DNA of 64,000 nt from Phycisphaeraceae bacterium (GCA_019636625.1 JAHBXE010000012.1:60258-124257); one strand, 5' to 3'. Shown: positions 26,993 through 36,972, numbered from the stretch's first letter. Made by a program: numbers and translations. The notes: generated by a model not told the origin, from the letters alone.

Positions 26993-27841
26993 ATGCCCAA
27001 GCCCAGAGAACGTTCGTGGTCCAAGGCCGGAGTCCTGGTTGCCTCGATCATGGTGATCGGCTTTGCGGCCAACCAGTCGCGGGCGGACCTGATCTTCGGC
27101 CTGCACGTCGGCGCCTCTCCGGGCATCTACTTGATCGATACCGCGACAGGTCAGACTTCCCTGTACCGATCAGCGCCGATGGCATCGTTGGGCAACAGCC
27201 TCGCCTACAACCCCGCGAACGACTCGTTCTTCTACACGAGGAGCGGATCGTCCAGCCCCCAAGTGGTTCTGAACACGACGAGCGGGTCGGAGATTGTGCT
27301 CGGGGCGCTCAAGACAACAAATGGGGTCACATCGGGCACGTTCTACAACGGTTCATACTGGGTTCAACCGAACTACACGGCCGGCATTCTCGAAGCATGG
27401 CAGTTTGGCGGAGGAGTAGCGTCGGTTTTGAGAGGCATTCCCGCGTACCCGACGACGGTTACGTACGGCGACATCGCCTCCGACGCCAATGGTGTCACCT
27501 ACGCCTCGCACAGCCGCGGCATGCACCGCTACGACCTCAACGCGCTGGCCGCGGGGTGCACGGCGCTTCCGAACGCGAATGTCTTCCAAATGCAGTTGGC
27601 GTTCGGACCGACCGGCCTCTTTGGTCTCTCCGGCTCCCGGATCTACCGGATCAACACATCAAACGGAGCGGCGACACCGATCTCACAAGTCCAGGGCAAC
27701 TTTCAGTTCATCGATCTGGCGTCCGTGCCGTCACCGGGGGGACTTGGATTGCTCGCTTCCACGGGGTTTGTTCTCGCGCAGCGAAGGCGACGGCTGCGCC
27801 AGGATGGCAGGAGTGCGACCACCGAGGCGTCGCGCCGCTAG
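26993..27841 (+). CDS. Secreted protein with PEP-CTERM-type tail
   Basis: 282 residues from the ATG at 26993 (GAAGG upstream). Basic N-terminus then signal core AGVLVASIMVIGFAANQSRA. The mature part has repeating beta-strand blades such as LHVGASPGIYLIDTATGQTSL and GSRIYRINTSNGAATPIS, suggesting a small beta-propeller. The tail VPSPGGLGLLASTGFVLAQ then RRRRL is an exosortase-type sorting signal with P-x-P variant. No catalytic motif. The same tail class is found at 6862 and 37164. Confidence 0.7.
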   Translation: MPKPRERSWSKAGVLVASIMVIGFAANQSRADLIFGLHVGASPGIYLIDTATGQTSLYRSAPMASLGNSLAYNPANDSFFYTRSGSSSPQVVLNTTSGSEIVLGALKTTNGVTSGTFYNGSYWVQPNYTAGILEAWQFGGGVASVLRGIPAYPTTVTYGDIASDANGVTYASHSRGMHRYDLNALAAGCTALPNANVFQMQLAFGPTGLFGLSGSRIYRINTSNGAATPISQVQGNFQFIDLASVPSPGGLGLLASTGFVLAQRRRRLRQDGRSATTEASRR

Positions 27842-27862
27842 GCACACGTTCTTTGAGCGTCA

Positions 27863-29578
27863 TTACCCCGCGAACGGTCCGTCGTACGCGTGGTTCACCG
27901 GATCGATGCGGCGCATGGGGCGCTCCCGCGTCTGCTCCTCCGTGACGTGGGCCACAAGTCCGGGCGTGCGAGCGATCATAAAGATGCCGTTGAACACGCG
28001 GGGGTCCAGGCCGAGGTCGGCCAGGATCGCCCCGATGGCGCCGTCCACGTTGATCGGCAACGGCTTGCCGATCGCGGCGAAGGCTCGTTCAACCGCCCGA
28101 GCGGCGCCGATGTGCGTTGTCGGCGCATCCGTCAATCCTGCCTCGGCCGCCAACTCGAACAAGCGGACGGTGCGAGGATCTTTCGTGTGGATCCGATGGC
28201 CGAACCCGCTGATCCGGTCGCCCGTGGACTTGATTCTCGTGACTTCCTCCGCCGCGACCTCGTCGAGCGTTCGCCGCTGCTGCGAGGCACGTTCAAGCAA
28301 CGAGGACAGGTAGCGGGCGCAATCCTCGATCGCGCCCCCGTGATGCCGGTTGATTGAAAGGATGCCCGCGGCGACGGATTGCGACAAACTCGCCCCCGTG
28401 CTCGCCACGGTCCGGGCGGCAAGGCAGGAAGGCGGCGTGGCCCCGTGGTCGATGCTCGAAACGAGAATGGCGTCGAGGAGCCGGCCCGTCCTCTCATCCG
28501 GCAGCCGTCCGGACAGGATCAGGTACACCGCCGCGCCGAAGGAAACCCGGCCCATCAGGTCGGCGATGTTGTGACCGCGAACCGCGACCTTGTTGGGCTC
28601 GATCTTGGTGATCGCGGTTGTCCACACCGCCTTGATCTCGGCCTCGGTCATGAGGCTCCTGCTGCCGCGGGCGCGGAGAAGCGAGGCGACGGCGTTGGGC
28701 AAGTCGCCGAAGGCGTCGACGACCGTCGCCCCCGCTCCCCGCAGCGCTGCGACCTTGCCCGCGTGCGTGCCGCGGTTGCCCTCGATGATCGCTCCCGCGT
28801 GGGAGAACCGTGTACCGGCCTTTGCTGCCTTTCCGCCGATGTAGGCGGCGACCGGCTTGGTGATCACTTTGGAAGCGATGAGATCGGCGAGTTCCTCTTC
28901 CTGCGATCCGCCGATCTCGCCGAACACGACAATCGCGTCCGTGGCCGGGTCGGCTTCGAACATCTTCGCCACTTCCGGAATCCGCAAGCCCAGAACCGCA
29001 TCGCCGCCGATGTGAACGATGGACGAGATCCTTACACCCGCCTGCCCGAGGTAGTACGCCGTGCTGGAGGACATCCCGCCCGAACGCGAGATGATCCCCA
29101 CGCCCGTCCCGCCGGGCAGCGGAGGCTTGAACCACTCCCGGGCCGATTCGGCGCGGCCGCCGATCATCCCGACGACGGCCTTGCCGGGGCTGGCGATACC
29201 CAGCGTGTTCGGGCCCACGAATGAGGCTCCACGCGCCCTCGCCGCCGCGGCAATTTCCATCGCATCCCACACCGGCACGCGATCCGCCACAAGCACGATC
29301 AGCTTGATCCCGGCGTTGATCGCGTCCAGTGCGGCATCTTTCAGCCCCTGCGCGGGAACGAACAGCACGGAGATGTCGACGCCACCGAGCGTTGCAACGG
29401 CCTCGGAGCAGGAGTTGAACACCGGCAGGCCGAACACTTCCGAGCCGCCTTTGCCGGGAGTGACCCCGCCCACAACCTTCGTGCCGTAGTCGAGCATGAG
29501 GCGGGTGCGGGCCTGGCCTTCGCGCCCGGTGATGCCCTGCACAATGACCTTCTTGTTCTCGTCGATCAAAATGGCCAT
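27863..29578 (-). CDS. ATP-citrate-lyase-like alpha subunit: succinyl-CoA synthetase alpha fused to citrate synthase-like domain
   Basis: 571 residues. Residues 1-300 are SucD-like: [65 protein letters not shown] and [10 protein letters not shown], whose His is the phosphorylated residue. Residues about 330-571 resemble citrate synthase/citryl-CoA lyase: [37 protein letters not shown] and [12 protein letters not shown], providing the His, His and Asp catalytic positions. The order and the SRSGGMS motif match the C-terminal half of ATP-citrate lyase. Start overlaps the upstream stop by one base (TGATG). Expected activity is CoA- and ATP-dependent cleavage of citrate or a related hydroxy-acid; exact substrate inferred. 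Confidence 0.8.
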   Translation of the reverse strand: MAILIDENKKVIVQGITGREGQARTRLMLDYGTKVVGGVTPGKGGSEVFGLPVFNSCSEAVATLGGVDISVLFVPAQGLKDAALDAINAGIKLIVLVADRVPVWDAMEIAAAARARGASFVGPNTLGIASPGKAVVGMIGGRAESAREWFKPPLPGGTGVGIISRSGGMSSSTAYYLGQAGVRISSIVHIGGDAVLGLRIPEVAKMFEADPATDAIVVFGEIGGSQEEELADLIASKVITKPVAAYIGGKAAKAGTRFSHAGAIIEGNRGTHAGKVAALRGAGATVVDAFGDLPNAVASLLRARGSRSLMTEAEIKAVWTTAITKIEPNKVAVRGHNIADLMGRVSFGAAVYLILSGRLPDERTGRLLDAILVSSIDHGATPPSCLAARTVASTGASLSQSVAAGILSINRHHGGAIEDCARYLSSLLERASQQRRTLDEVAAEEVTRIKSTGDRISGFGHRIHTKDPRTVRLFELAAEAGLTDAPTTHIGAARAVERAFAAIGKPLPINVDGAIGAILADLGLDPRVFNGIFMIARTPGLVAHVTEEQTRERPMRRIDPVNHAYDGPFAG

Positions 29579-31140
29579 CAGCGATGCTCCCTCACGGCTT
29601 CGAGCCCGGGGATGTCGAGTTCAACAAACAGGCCTTCCACGCCATCGCGTCGGCACTCCACCTCGCAGGCGATCATGTCGCTGTCCTTGGCCAGGAACGC
29701 GTCCGGAGCGACGGTGAGTGCAGGACGCCCGTTACTGTCTTTCAGAAGACCGGCGGAGCGTGCAACAATCGCAGGTGCATTGGCTCGCCATGCGACCGGA
29801 TCGATCCACACACGCCCACCCTTGACATCGAAGTGAATCGCGGATGATGCGCCGACAAAAGCAGGACGCCGCGGCGAGCGAGGTTTCCATCCCCGTGTCA
29901 GAGAAGATGATTCAGCGGTTTCGGTCGATCGGAGAGAATCCGCCACGAGCGAGGCGAACCGCGCGGCGATCTTGGCCGGAGAATCGGCTTTCTTGTACCC
30001 CTCGACGCGCGCGGGCAGGTCCTTGCATGCAGAGTGCAGGATGTCCACCGCTCGGTCCTCGGTGTTCCCGCCCAGGCGAATGACCGCCGGGATGCTCAGT
30101 TCGAGTTCCCAGAACGCCTTGGCCAGGCCGTACGCCGACCAAAACTGCTCCTGGTTGGCCACGCCGGACCCGGAGCCGAAGTAGCCCACCAGCCCGGGCT
30201 GCGACAGGATGATCCTCGCCGCGCGATAGACCTTCGCGGGAGATGGGTTCCCGCTCGTGTCGCAGAAGTTGGCGATGGTGAAGCCTTCGTTGGTGATCGC
30301 ATCCATGGACATCATGGACCCGCCGCCACCGGCGCCGTGAAACCCGATCAATCCCTTGGAGCCGGGCGCCGGCGTCGTGTTCATCTGCGCGAAGAAGAAA
30401 GTTCCGCGGTGGTCCTCCTGCTCGACGCGGTAGGCGATGCGCTCGAGTTCCGTCGGCGGATGGTCCAGTTCTCGGGCGATCTCGATGCCCAGCTCGGGAT
30501 GCCGAAAGACCGCGTAGTCGTCCACGGTCACCCGGCAATCGGCGGCCACCACCGACCCGTCCGCAAGAATCACCAGCGGATTGATCTCCAGCGAGCGTGC
30601 CTCGATGGAGCGGGCGACGGAGAACAGCGTCCGCACGGCCTCGTGAACCGCTCGCTCCGCGGCGCCAAGCTTCAGCAAAGCAAGCGACGTGCGCAGCGAC
30701 GCTTCATCCGGACCGGAATGAACATCGCACGGTATTCTCGCGATGTCCTTTGCTCGATCTTCGATGCCCGTGCCACCCGCCGATGCCAGCAGGATCACCG
30801 GGCGCCGGGCCGCATCATCGATCGAGAGCGAAACGAACAGCTCACGGGCGAAGGAGAGCTTCTGCTCCACAAGCAGGTGCGTCACGGGAAATGAACCGAC
30901 ATGCATGGAAAGCAGCCGCTCCGCGTGTTTCGCGGCCTCTTCCGGAGACTTTGCGAAGGCGATACCGCCCAGGGCAGCCCGCCCCGTCGTCCACGCCTGA
31001 ATTTTCAGAACGACTTCCCCGCCCAGTCCCGTCGCCGCCGCGCGGGCTTCGCTCGGCGATTGCACCGCCCTGCCGCGCGGCACCCGCACGCCGGCCCCCG
31101 CGAGCAGGGTCTTTCCTTGGTACTCATGGAGTCGGGCCAT
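29578..31140 (-). CDS. ATP-citrate-lyase-like beta subunit (SucC-type ATP-grasp with C-terminal extension)
   Basis: 520 residues. The N-terminus MARLHEYQGKTLLAGAGV is SucC-like, followed by ATP-grasp elements (VVLKIQAWTTGRAALGGI, LLVEQKLSFARELFVSLSID) and RSLEINPLVILADG, which holds a metal-binding Asn. GFHGAGGGGSMMSMDAI and NFCDTSGNPSPAKVYRA match the CoA-ligase domain, although the normal GGI-V-R-C motif is diverged. Residues about 400-520 are an extension not found in SucC. Together with the fused alpha subunit it should form a citryl-CoA-synthetase/lyase type complex; it is cotranscribed, with one-base overlap. A classical AclB is built differently, so this is a hybrid layout. Confidence 0.78.
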   Translation of the reverse strand: MARLHEYQGKTLLAGAGVRVPRGRAVQSPSEARAAATGLGGEVVLKIQAWTTGRAALGGIAFAKSPEEAAKHAERLLSMHVGSFPVTHLLVEQKLSFARELFVSLSIDDAARRPVILLASAGGTGIEDRAKDIARIPCDVHSGPDEASLRTSLALLKLGAAERAVHEAVRTLFSVARSIEARSLEINPLVILADGSVVAADCRVTVDDYAVFRHPELGIEIARELDHPPTELERIAYRVEQEDHRGTFFFAQMNTTPAPGSKGLIGFHGAGGGGSMMSMDAITNEGFTIANFCDTSGNPSPAKVYRAARIILSQPGLVGYFGSGSGVANQEQFWSAYGLAKAFWELELSIPAVIRLGGNTEDRAVDILHSACKDLPARVEGYKKADSPAKIAARFASLVADSLRSTETAESSSLTRGWKPRSPRRPAFVGASSAIHFDVKGGRVWIDPVAWRANAPAIVARSAGLLKDSNGRPALTVAPDAFLAKDSDMIACEVECRRDGVEGLFVELDIPGLEAVREHR

Positions 31141-31182
31141 GTCGGCTCCTCAGGAAGGGCAAGCGTAGCACCTGGCCCGGGT

Positions 31183-32235
31183 CTATTGACATCCCGCGGC
31201 GAAGGCGTTGAGGAAGCACTGAAAGTCATTGGCGGTGAGCGTGGGGCTCCCCGTGCTGCCGTCGCAGTTGGCTGAGGATTGGCCCGCGGCGAACGCGTTG
31301 AGAAAGCACTGGAAGTCATTGGCCGTCAGAAGCGGGATGCCGGTGCTGCCGTCGCAGTTGGGGTAGCACGCGGCCTCGACGTGAAACGCCACCATGGCTC
31401 CTTGAGGCAGCGGGCAATGGTGCTGGTCGTTGTAGTAGCTGCACTCGTTCCACTCGTGGACGCCATTGGCATTGCGCCAGTCATCCCACTGCATTGCCGA
31501 CGAGGTACCCGGACGGGCACCGTTGCCCCATCGCATGGGCTGCGTCCCCCAAGCCTGGTCGAAAGCGAAGATTCCTGTCACTTCGTCGTACGCTGTCCCC
31601 AGCAGTATCGAGTAAGAGCCCTCCGCCGGAAGGGGCCATGAGAGTTCCACGGCTCTCAGGTCGACATCGGCCCACCAGTAGCCCTCCGGTTGGGCCAGCA
31701 TGCCAAAGTCGAAGATGACACCGCCGAGGTCCCCTGACACCGGCGGAACGCCCGTCGTGCACGAAGAGAACTGCGTGCCCGTAAGCACCGCGACGTAGCA
31801 CCTCGACGGTGTCGGATGAGCCCAGAACCATGCAAACTGGCCACGCACCGCTTGCCGATTGGCAAAGACCGGAGCCACCACCATGTCGTTGGTCGAAAAA
31901 GGCGACCGAAAGTTGGGACCGCCCCACCAGCGAAGCCCGGGCGATGCACTCGGGCACCACCCGTATTGGTCGCACCCCGCGTCACAGAATCCAGTCGGTT
32001 CGCCGCTGGAATCGGACCAGAACGCGTCGAACGCCGCTTGGGTCGTCCCCGCGTCGCGGGGCGACTCCATGCCGATCCAGCCCGAACGCATCAGCAGACG
32101 GCCGGAGTCAAACTTGACCGCCGCGACACGAATGGGAGAAACCCGCCCCGCCGGAGCAAAGACCTGCTGGGCGAACAGCGAGGTGCCCGAAGCACACAAC
32201 CAGACCATGCCGAGCCCGAAGAGGCTGGACCGCAT
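31183..32235 (-). CDS. Secreted protein with C-terminal dockerin-like repeat pair
   Basis: 350 residues from the ATG at 32235. Signal peptide SSLFGLGMVWLCASGTSLFAQ. The central region (about 25-290) is rich in Trp, Gly and Cys (WCPSASPGLRWWGGPNF, CSYYNDQHHCPLPQ) without a family I recognise. The C-terminal 60 residues are two dockerin-like repeats, CYPNCDGSTGIPLLTANDF and NCDGSTGSPTLTANDF, each followed by QCFLNAFAAG, and the chain ends AGCQ. The Asp/Asn/Ser positions suit calcium loops. This is the C-terminal Gly-Cys-ended dockerin-like module frequent in Phycisphaerae secreted proteins. Confidence 0.75.
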   Translation of the reverse strand: MRSSLFGLGMVWLCASGTSLFAQQVFAPAGRVSPIRVAAVKFDSGRLLMRSGWIGMESPRDAGTTQAAFDAFWSDSSGEPTGFCDAGCDQYGWCPSASPGLRWWGGPNFRSPFSTNDMVVAPVFANRQAVRGQFAWFWAHPTPSRCYVAVLTGTQFSSCTTGVPPVSGDLGGVIFDFGMLAQPEGYWWADVDLRAVELSWPLPAEGSYSILLGTAYDEVTGIFAFDQAWGTQPMRWGNGARPGTSSAMQWDDWRNANGVHEWNECSYYNDQHHCPLPQGAMVAFHVEAACYPNCDGSTGIPLLTANDFQCFLNAFAAGQSSANCDGSTGSPTLTANDFQCFLNAFAAGCQ

Positions 32236-32351
32236 GGCCCGGCACACTATGAGCCGCTGCCATCACCAGCAAGCACAAGCCGTGCCTGCAAAAGCTGTCG
32301 GTTGCGCCGGTCAAGCCCAGGTTTCGGCAATCTGGGCAAACGCCTCCGACC

Positions 32352-32741
32352 TCACTTGACGGTGTACTGCCCTCGACCCACCCGCTTGAACTTGCCGCTC
32401 TTGATGAGCGCGATATTGACTTGCGTCCGGAAGTTGTTCGAGTTCGTGCGGTACCCGGCGTCCTTGACCGCATCCGCCGCATCCGTGACGGTCATGGTCT
32501 TGTTGGACAGCACTTTCTCCAGAGCCTGCGTCAGGGTCATGGCGTTCTTCGCGCGGCCACCTCCGCGAGCAGACGGTGCTCCCGTCCCCTTACCGGCGAG
32601 CGTCTTGATCGTGCGATCGAGTTCGCGGAGTTGCTTGAGCAGCTTCGCCCTCTTGGCCTCCAGCGCGCCCACGGAACGTTGGCGGCGGCGCATTTCAGCG
32701 ACAAGATCCTGGTACGAAACACGAACAAGCGCGCGGGACAT
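32352..32741 (-). CDS. Small putative DNA-binding protein: coiled coil plus winged-helix-like (HARE-HTH-like) domain
   Basis: 129 residues from the ATG at 32741, which has AGGAG 6 bp upstream. Residues about 5-55 are a charged helix (MRRRQRSVGALEAKRAKLL, LRELDRTIKTLAG) followed by a Gly/Arg linker (SARGGGRAKN). The C-terminal 65 residues (LTQALEKVLSNKTMTVTDAA, AGYRTNSNNFRTQVNIALIK, FKRVGRGQYTVK) look like a winged helix of the HARE-HTH type seen in chromatin-associated and restriction-related proteins. I infer a nucleoid or transcription regulator. It lies next to a tRNA gene. No enzymatic motif. Confidence 0.6.
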   Translation of the reverse strand: MSRALVRVSYQDLVAEMRRRQRSVGALEAKRAKLLKQLRELDRTIKTLAGKGTGAPSARGGGRAKNAMTLTQALEKVLSNKTMTVTDAADAVKDAGYRTNSNNFRTQVNIALIKSGKFKRVGRGQYTVK

Positions 32742-32815
32742 GAACTTCTCCTGAATGTTACAGAAAGTAAGTGCGAAGGTAATGTTAGACACGGCTTCAA
32801 CTGCGGTACGGCAAG

Positions 32816-32888
32816 TGGCCCCGCCCGGATTCGAACCGGGGACCAAGCGATTATGAGTCGCCTGCTCTAACCGCTGAGCTACAGGGCC
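32816..32888 (-). tRNA. tRNA-Ile (CAU anticodon, lysidine-type)
   Basis: 73 nt on the minus strand forming a full cloverleaf: acceptor GGCCCTG/CGGGGCC (one G-T pair), D stem GCTC/GAGC, anticodon stem GGCGA/TCGCT around loop CTCATAA, T stem CCCGG/CCGGG with TTCGAAT, discriminator A. The anticodon arm and its flanks (GGCGACTCATAATCGCTTGG) match bacterial tRNA-Ile2, whose CAU is modified to lysidine to read AUA, rather than elongator tRNA-Met. The 3' CCA is not encoded (next bases are CTT). Confidence 0.9.
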
Positions 32889-33005
32889 GACGGCGAACAG
32901 AATACGTCCGGTCCGGCGTGTCGGCGAGTCTCAAACGCAGGAAACGAAAGCAGCCTCCGACCATGCATCGGAGGCTGCGAGGGGTTTCGTGGTATCGGCC
33001 CGGTG

Positions 33006-35198
33006 TCACCGAATCGACAGCATCTTGCGATAGCTCGGCAATGGCCACAGGTTGTCCGCCACCTGCGTCTCGAGCTCATCGACACTTCGACGAAGCTCTT
33101 CCATCGCCGGGACGACGTTTTCCTTGATCCACTTCGCGTGCAGGAAGGGATCGCCATCGTGGTGGGCGAGCGCTTTTTCGAGTGCCGCCACCGCATCCCG
33201 GGCTTTGCCGCACGCCGCCACGCACTGCTCCAGAGACTCCTGGAGCGACGGATCGGGCACCTCGGCCCGCGCGGTTTCCGCGGCGGCACGGGCGAGTTCC
33301 GTCTGGTGGCGAACGGCCGCCGGCAGGATCATCGTGCGTGCCATGGAGACCATGGTTTCCGCCTCGATGACCACCTGCTTGACGTACTTCTCGGCGAAGA
33401 TGAACGCGCGGCTCTCGACCTCCTGCTTGCTGAGCACCTTGAACTTCCGGAACAGGTCCACCGCCTTCTTGGACTTGAGCACGGGCAGGGCGTCGGCGGT
33501 GTTGCGCATGTTGGGAAGGCCGCGGGCCTCGGCTTCCTTGTGCCACTTGACGTCGTAGCCGTCGCCGTTGAAGATCACGCGCTTGTGCTGCTTGACGATC
33601 TTCTGCAAGACCGAGGCAACCGCCCCGGGCAGCTTGCTCTCCGATGGGTTCTGGCCCAGCGCCTTCTCGAGCTCCGTCGCCACGTAGTCCAGCGACTCGG
33701 CAACGATGGTGTTCACGACGGTCACCGGCCAGGCCACGGCCGCGGAAGACCCGACGGCCCGGAACTCGAACTTGTTGCCCGTGAAGGCAAAGGGCGAGGT
33801 CCGGTTGCGGTCCCCCGCGTGCCGCGGAATCTGCGGCAGGGTGCGGGCGCCAAGGTCGAGCTTCCCGCCCTTCATCGTGCTCTTGGGGGTGCCCTTCTCG
33901 ATCTGCTCCACGATGTCCGTGAGCATGTCGCCCAGGAAGATCGAGATGATCGCCGGCGGTGCTTCGTTGGCGCCGAGGCGATGGTCGTTGGCAGCGGACG
34001 CAATCGACGCACGGAGAATGTCGGCGTTGAGGTCGACCGCCCGGATGACGGCGCAGAGGAACACGAGGAACTGCATGTTCGTGTGCGTTTCGTCGCGAGG
34101 GTCGAGCAGGTTCACGCCCGTGTCGGTCGCCATCGACCAGTTGCAGTGCTTGCCCGAGCCGTTGATCCCGCGGAAGGGTTTCTCGTGCAGGATGCACTGC
34201 AGGCCGTAGCGCGGGGCGACGCGCTTGAGCGTCTCCATCACCAGCATCTGGTGGTCGCACGCGAGGTTGGCCAGCTCAAAGTGCGGCGCCAGCTCGAACT
34301 GCCCCGGCGCCACCTCGTTGTGGCGCGTCTTGACGGGAACACCAAGCCGGTACAGCTCACGCTCCGCATCGCCCATGAAGTTGAGCACCCGCCCGGGGAT
34401 GGAGCCGAAGTAGTGGTCCTCCAGCTGCTGGCCCTTGGGCGGCCTCGCGCCGAAGAGCGTGCGGTCGCAGGTGAGCAGGTCCGGCCGCTCGAAGTAGTAC
34501 GCCCGGTCGATCAGGAAGTACTCCTGCTCGGATCCGAGCGTGGATTCGACACGCCCGACGCCCTGATCGGTCCCGAAGATCCGCAGAATCCGCAGCGCCT
34601 GCTCCGAAAGGGCGTCGATCGAGCGGAGAAGCGGCGTCTTCTTGTCCAGCGCTTCGCCGTTCCACGACACAAACGCCGTCGGGATGCACAGCGTGACGTT
34701 GTTGCCCGCGCGGTTGAGGAACACCGGGCTCGTGCAATCCCACGCCGTGTAGCCGCGCGCTTCAAAGGTCGTCCGCAGGCCGCCGGACGGGAAGCTGGAG
34801 GCATCGGGCTCGCCCTGCACCAGGGCCGAACCTGTAAACTCGCTGATCGCCCCGCCGTGCCCATCGGGCACGATGAACGCGTCGTGCTTCTCCGCCGTCT
34901 GACCCGTCAGCGGCTGGAACCAGTGCGTGTAGTGCGTCGCGCCGTTCTCCACGGCCCAGTCTTTCATGGCCGCGGCCACGACATCCGCGACCGCCGCGTC
35001 CAGCGGTTCGGCCAGGCGGATCGTCCGGAGCAATCGCTTGTACACATCCTTGGGCAGCCTCTGCTGCATCACCCGCTCGGTGAAGACATCCGCCGCGAAG
35101 GTTCTTTCAACATTGTCACGAAGTGGTGTGGTGGGCATCTTGCCGTTCTCGTTGTTCCAACTCGAGGCCGAGGCCTCGGGTCGCATCGTCGCCGTCAT
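33006..35198 (-). CDS. glnN: Type III glutamine synthetase
   Basis: 730 residues from the ATG at 35198 (GGGAG 8 bp upstream). GSIII makes glutamine from glutamate and ammonia and differs from GSI/GSII by its size (about 700-730) and hexameric ring. Landmarks: [66 protein letters not shown] (metal-binding Glu), [26 protein letters not shown] (ATP/glutamate site) and [19 protein letters not shown]. All are GSIII-specific. The divergent flank at 35229-35244 has long G runs. No other nitrogen gene is near, so control by nitrogen is not shown. Confidence 0.95.
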   Translation of the reverse strand: MTATMRPEASASSWNNENGKMPTTPLRDNVERTFAADVFTERVMQQRLPKDVYKRLLRTIRLAEPLDAAVADVVAAAMKDWAVENGATHYTHWFQPLTGQTAEKHDAFIVPDGHGGAISEFTGSALVQGEPDASSFPSGGLRTTFEARGYTAWDCTSPVFLNRAGNNVTLCIPTAFVSWNGEALDKKTPLLRSIDALSEQALRILRIFGTDQGVGRVESTLGSEQEYFLIDRAYYFERPDLLTCDRTLFGARPPKGQQLEDHYFGSIPGRVLNFMGDAERELYRLGVPVKTRHNEVAPGQFELAPHFELANLACDHQMLVMETLKRVAPRYGLQCILHEKPFRGINGSGKHCNWSMATDTGVNLLDPRDETHTNMQFLVFLCAVIRAVDLNADILRASIASAANDHRLGANEAPPAIISIFLGDMLTDIVEQIEKGTPKSTMKGGKLDLGARTLPQIPRHAGDRNRTSPFAFTGNKFEFRAVGSSAAVAWPVTVVNTIVAESLDYVATELEKALGQNPSESKLPGAVASVLQKIVKQHKRVIFNGDGYDVKWHKEAEARGLPNMRNTADALPVLKSKKAVDLFRKFKVLSKQEVESRAFIFAEKYVKQVVIEAETMVSMARTMILPAAVRHQTELARAAAETARAEVPDPSLQESLEQCVAACGKARDAVAALEKALAHHDGDPFLHAKWIKENVVPAMEELRRSVDELETQVADNLWPLPSYRKMLSIR

Positions 35199-35427
35199 GG
35201 GGTAACTCCCAGTGAGATGGTGAGGTGAGGGGGGTGGGGGGGGGTTCTTGGTTCCATCCGAGAACGCGCTCATTGTTGCGACCTGGGGCCGCGTTGCAAG
35301 CGGTCTCGGTGCCTGTCAACAACCGGTGGTATGGATGGGTGAACTTCAAGGCACGTGGACAACGCCCAGCCCCCGAACTTCCAAGCAACGATCCGGCAGT
35401 CGTTTGCAGGCGTTCGGGGCCATGTGC

Positions 35428-36972
35428 TCAGGCGCTGCCCGAGCGTTGTCGCTGACGGTCCAACCCCTCGATGGAGGCAGGGGACGACACGCCGCGGCCG
35501 GGGGACCCGGCCTGCTTCGTCGAGCGGAACTGGCGCCAGCGGCGGTACGTCATGATCGCCCAATATCCTACGGCGATACCCGGCCCCAAGGCGAGCAGGA
35601 ACACGTTGCGGGCCCACTTGGGAAGTTGGTCCGCAAACTCACGCTCCGCCCAGACAAGGCCAAGCACGAACAGCGCAAAGCACCCGATCACGACGGGTAT
35701 CAGCCACAGGCGTGGTGGAGAACTGGAAGGCGCCGTTCCCGACACGAGCATCGCCTTTTCCTTCATCTTGGTCAGCAGCCGCCGCGCCCATACGAACTCG
35801 GTTGCCAGCAGAGCCATACCGCCGAGTGCCACGAAGATGCCGCCGGGGCCCGGCAGCGCGCCAACCAGGGGAGCGATGATGAAGACAATCGTGAGCCCGA
35901 CGATCAGGATGATGATCTTCCGGGACCTTCGCCAGGCTTCTTCCGCCGCGGTTGTCAGGTCGTCGATGGGCCGTTCCTGCGGCCCCCGTTCGCGGGCTTC
36001 CACAGCGAGCGACGCGACAACCCCGAAGGCGAGAATGGAAGCGATGACGAGGAGCGAGACTTCCGGGGAGACCTGGTACCAGCGGTCGGCGATCATCCGC
36101 CCGCCGATGAACGCCAGCACGAAGACGGAGCTGATCTTGAGAAACCGGAAACGACGGCTCACCGCCGCCATCGCGAAGTAGATCGACCGCAGACCCAGGA
36201 TCGCAAAGCAGTTCGAAGCGAAGACCAGGAACGGGTCGGTCGTGATCCCGAACACGGCCGGGATCGACTGCACCGCCAGCGCCAGGTCCGCCACGTCCAC
36301 CACCAGCAGAGCCACCATCAGCGGCGTCATCAGCAGCTTGCCGTTGATCCGCGTGAAGAACTTCTCCCCGTCAAAGTGCGGCGAAACGCCGATCAGGCGG
36401 CGCGCGGAACGCACGATCAGTTTCCGCTCCATCTCCGCTTCTTCTTCCCGCATCACCATCATCTTCGCGGCGGAGACGACCAGCAGAACACCGAACGCCA
36501 GCAGCATCCAGTGGCCCCACGTGTTGAGCAGGAATGAAGTAACGACGATCATCGCCCCGCGGAGCACGATCACCCCGATGATGCCCCAGAACAGCACGCG
36601 GTGTTGCACTTCCGCCGGGATCCGGAAGTATGCCAGGATCAGCGCGATCACCAGCATGTTGTCCAGGCTGAACATCAGCTCAACCAGGTACCCGTTGAAG
36701 AACATCAGGGCGGCTTGCTTGCCATCGGCGGGGAGCAGGTCGAGGGCGGTGCCGACCGCGACGTCGGGCGGACGACCAAGGCCGAACACCTGGTGCTGGT
36801 ACAAAAAGTACACCGCGATGTTGAACGCGAGGGAAACGCCCACCCAGCACAGCGCGGTCACCAACGCCTCTCGCACGCCGATGATGTGCGCCCGTCGGTG
36901 CAGCAGCAGCAGGTCGACCGCCAGCAGAAGGAGAATGACACCGATGAACCCGGCCCAGACGACGAGAGTCAT
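35428..36972 (-). CDS. TerC family integral membrane protein fused to a PGPGW-like domain
   Basis: 514 residues, about 11 hydrophobic segments. Residues 1-310 are TerC/Alx-like: MTLVVWAGFIGVILLLLAVD, FFNGYLVELMFSLDNMLVIA (conserved Asp-Asn), HRVLFWGIIGVIVLRG and VVDVADLALAVQSIPAVFGI (second Asp). TerC/Alx proteins are linked to tellurite resistance and, in several bacteria, manganese export at the membrane. Residues about 350-415 contain LVGALPGPGGIFVALGG and LLATEFVWARRLL, the signature of the small PGPGW membrane family, so two families are joined. The C-terminal tail is basic. No yybP-ykoY manganese riboswitch is recognisable in the short upstream region. Confidence 0.82.
   Translation of the reverse strand: MTLVVWAGFIGVILLLLAVDLLLLHRRAHIIGVREALVTALCWVGVSLAFNIAVYFLYQHQVFGLGRPPDVAVGTALDLLPADGKQAALMFFNGYLVELMFSLDNMLVIALILAYFRIPAEVQHRVLFWGIIGVIVLRGAMIVVTSFLLNTWGHWMLLAFGVLLVVSAAKMMVMREEEAEMERKLIVRSARRLIGVSPHFDGEKFFTRINGKLLMTPLMVALLVVDVADLALAVQSIPAVFGITTDPFLVFASNCFAILGLRSIYFAMAAVSRRFRFLKISSVFVLAFIGGRMIADRWYQVSPEVSLLVIASILAFGVVASLAVEARERGPQERPIDDLTTAAEEAWRRSRKIIILIVGLTIVFIIAPLVGALPGPGGIFVALGGMALLATEFVWARRLLTKMKEKAMLVSGTAPSSSPPRLWLIPVVIGCFALFVLGLVWAEREFADQLPKWARNVFLLALGPGIAVGYWAIMTYRRWRQFRSTKQAGSPGRGVSSPASIEGLDRQRQRSGSA

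Noticed and set aside
32742..32846. N-terminal extension of the small DNA-binding protein up to 32846
   Set aside because: It would overlap the tRNA gene, and the ATG at 32741 has a strong AGGAG site.
32816..32888. Call of the CAU tRNA as elongator tRNA-Met
   Set aside because: The anticodon arm and its neighbours match tRNA-Ile2 and the acceptor has C-G pairs at positions 4-69 and 5-68, which favour isoleucine.
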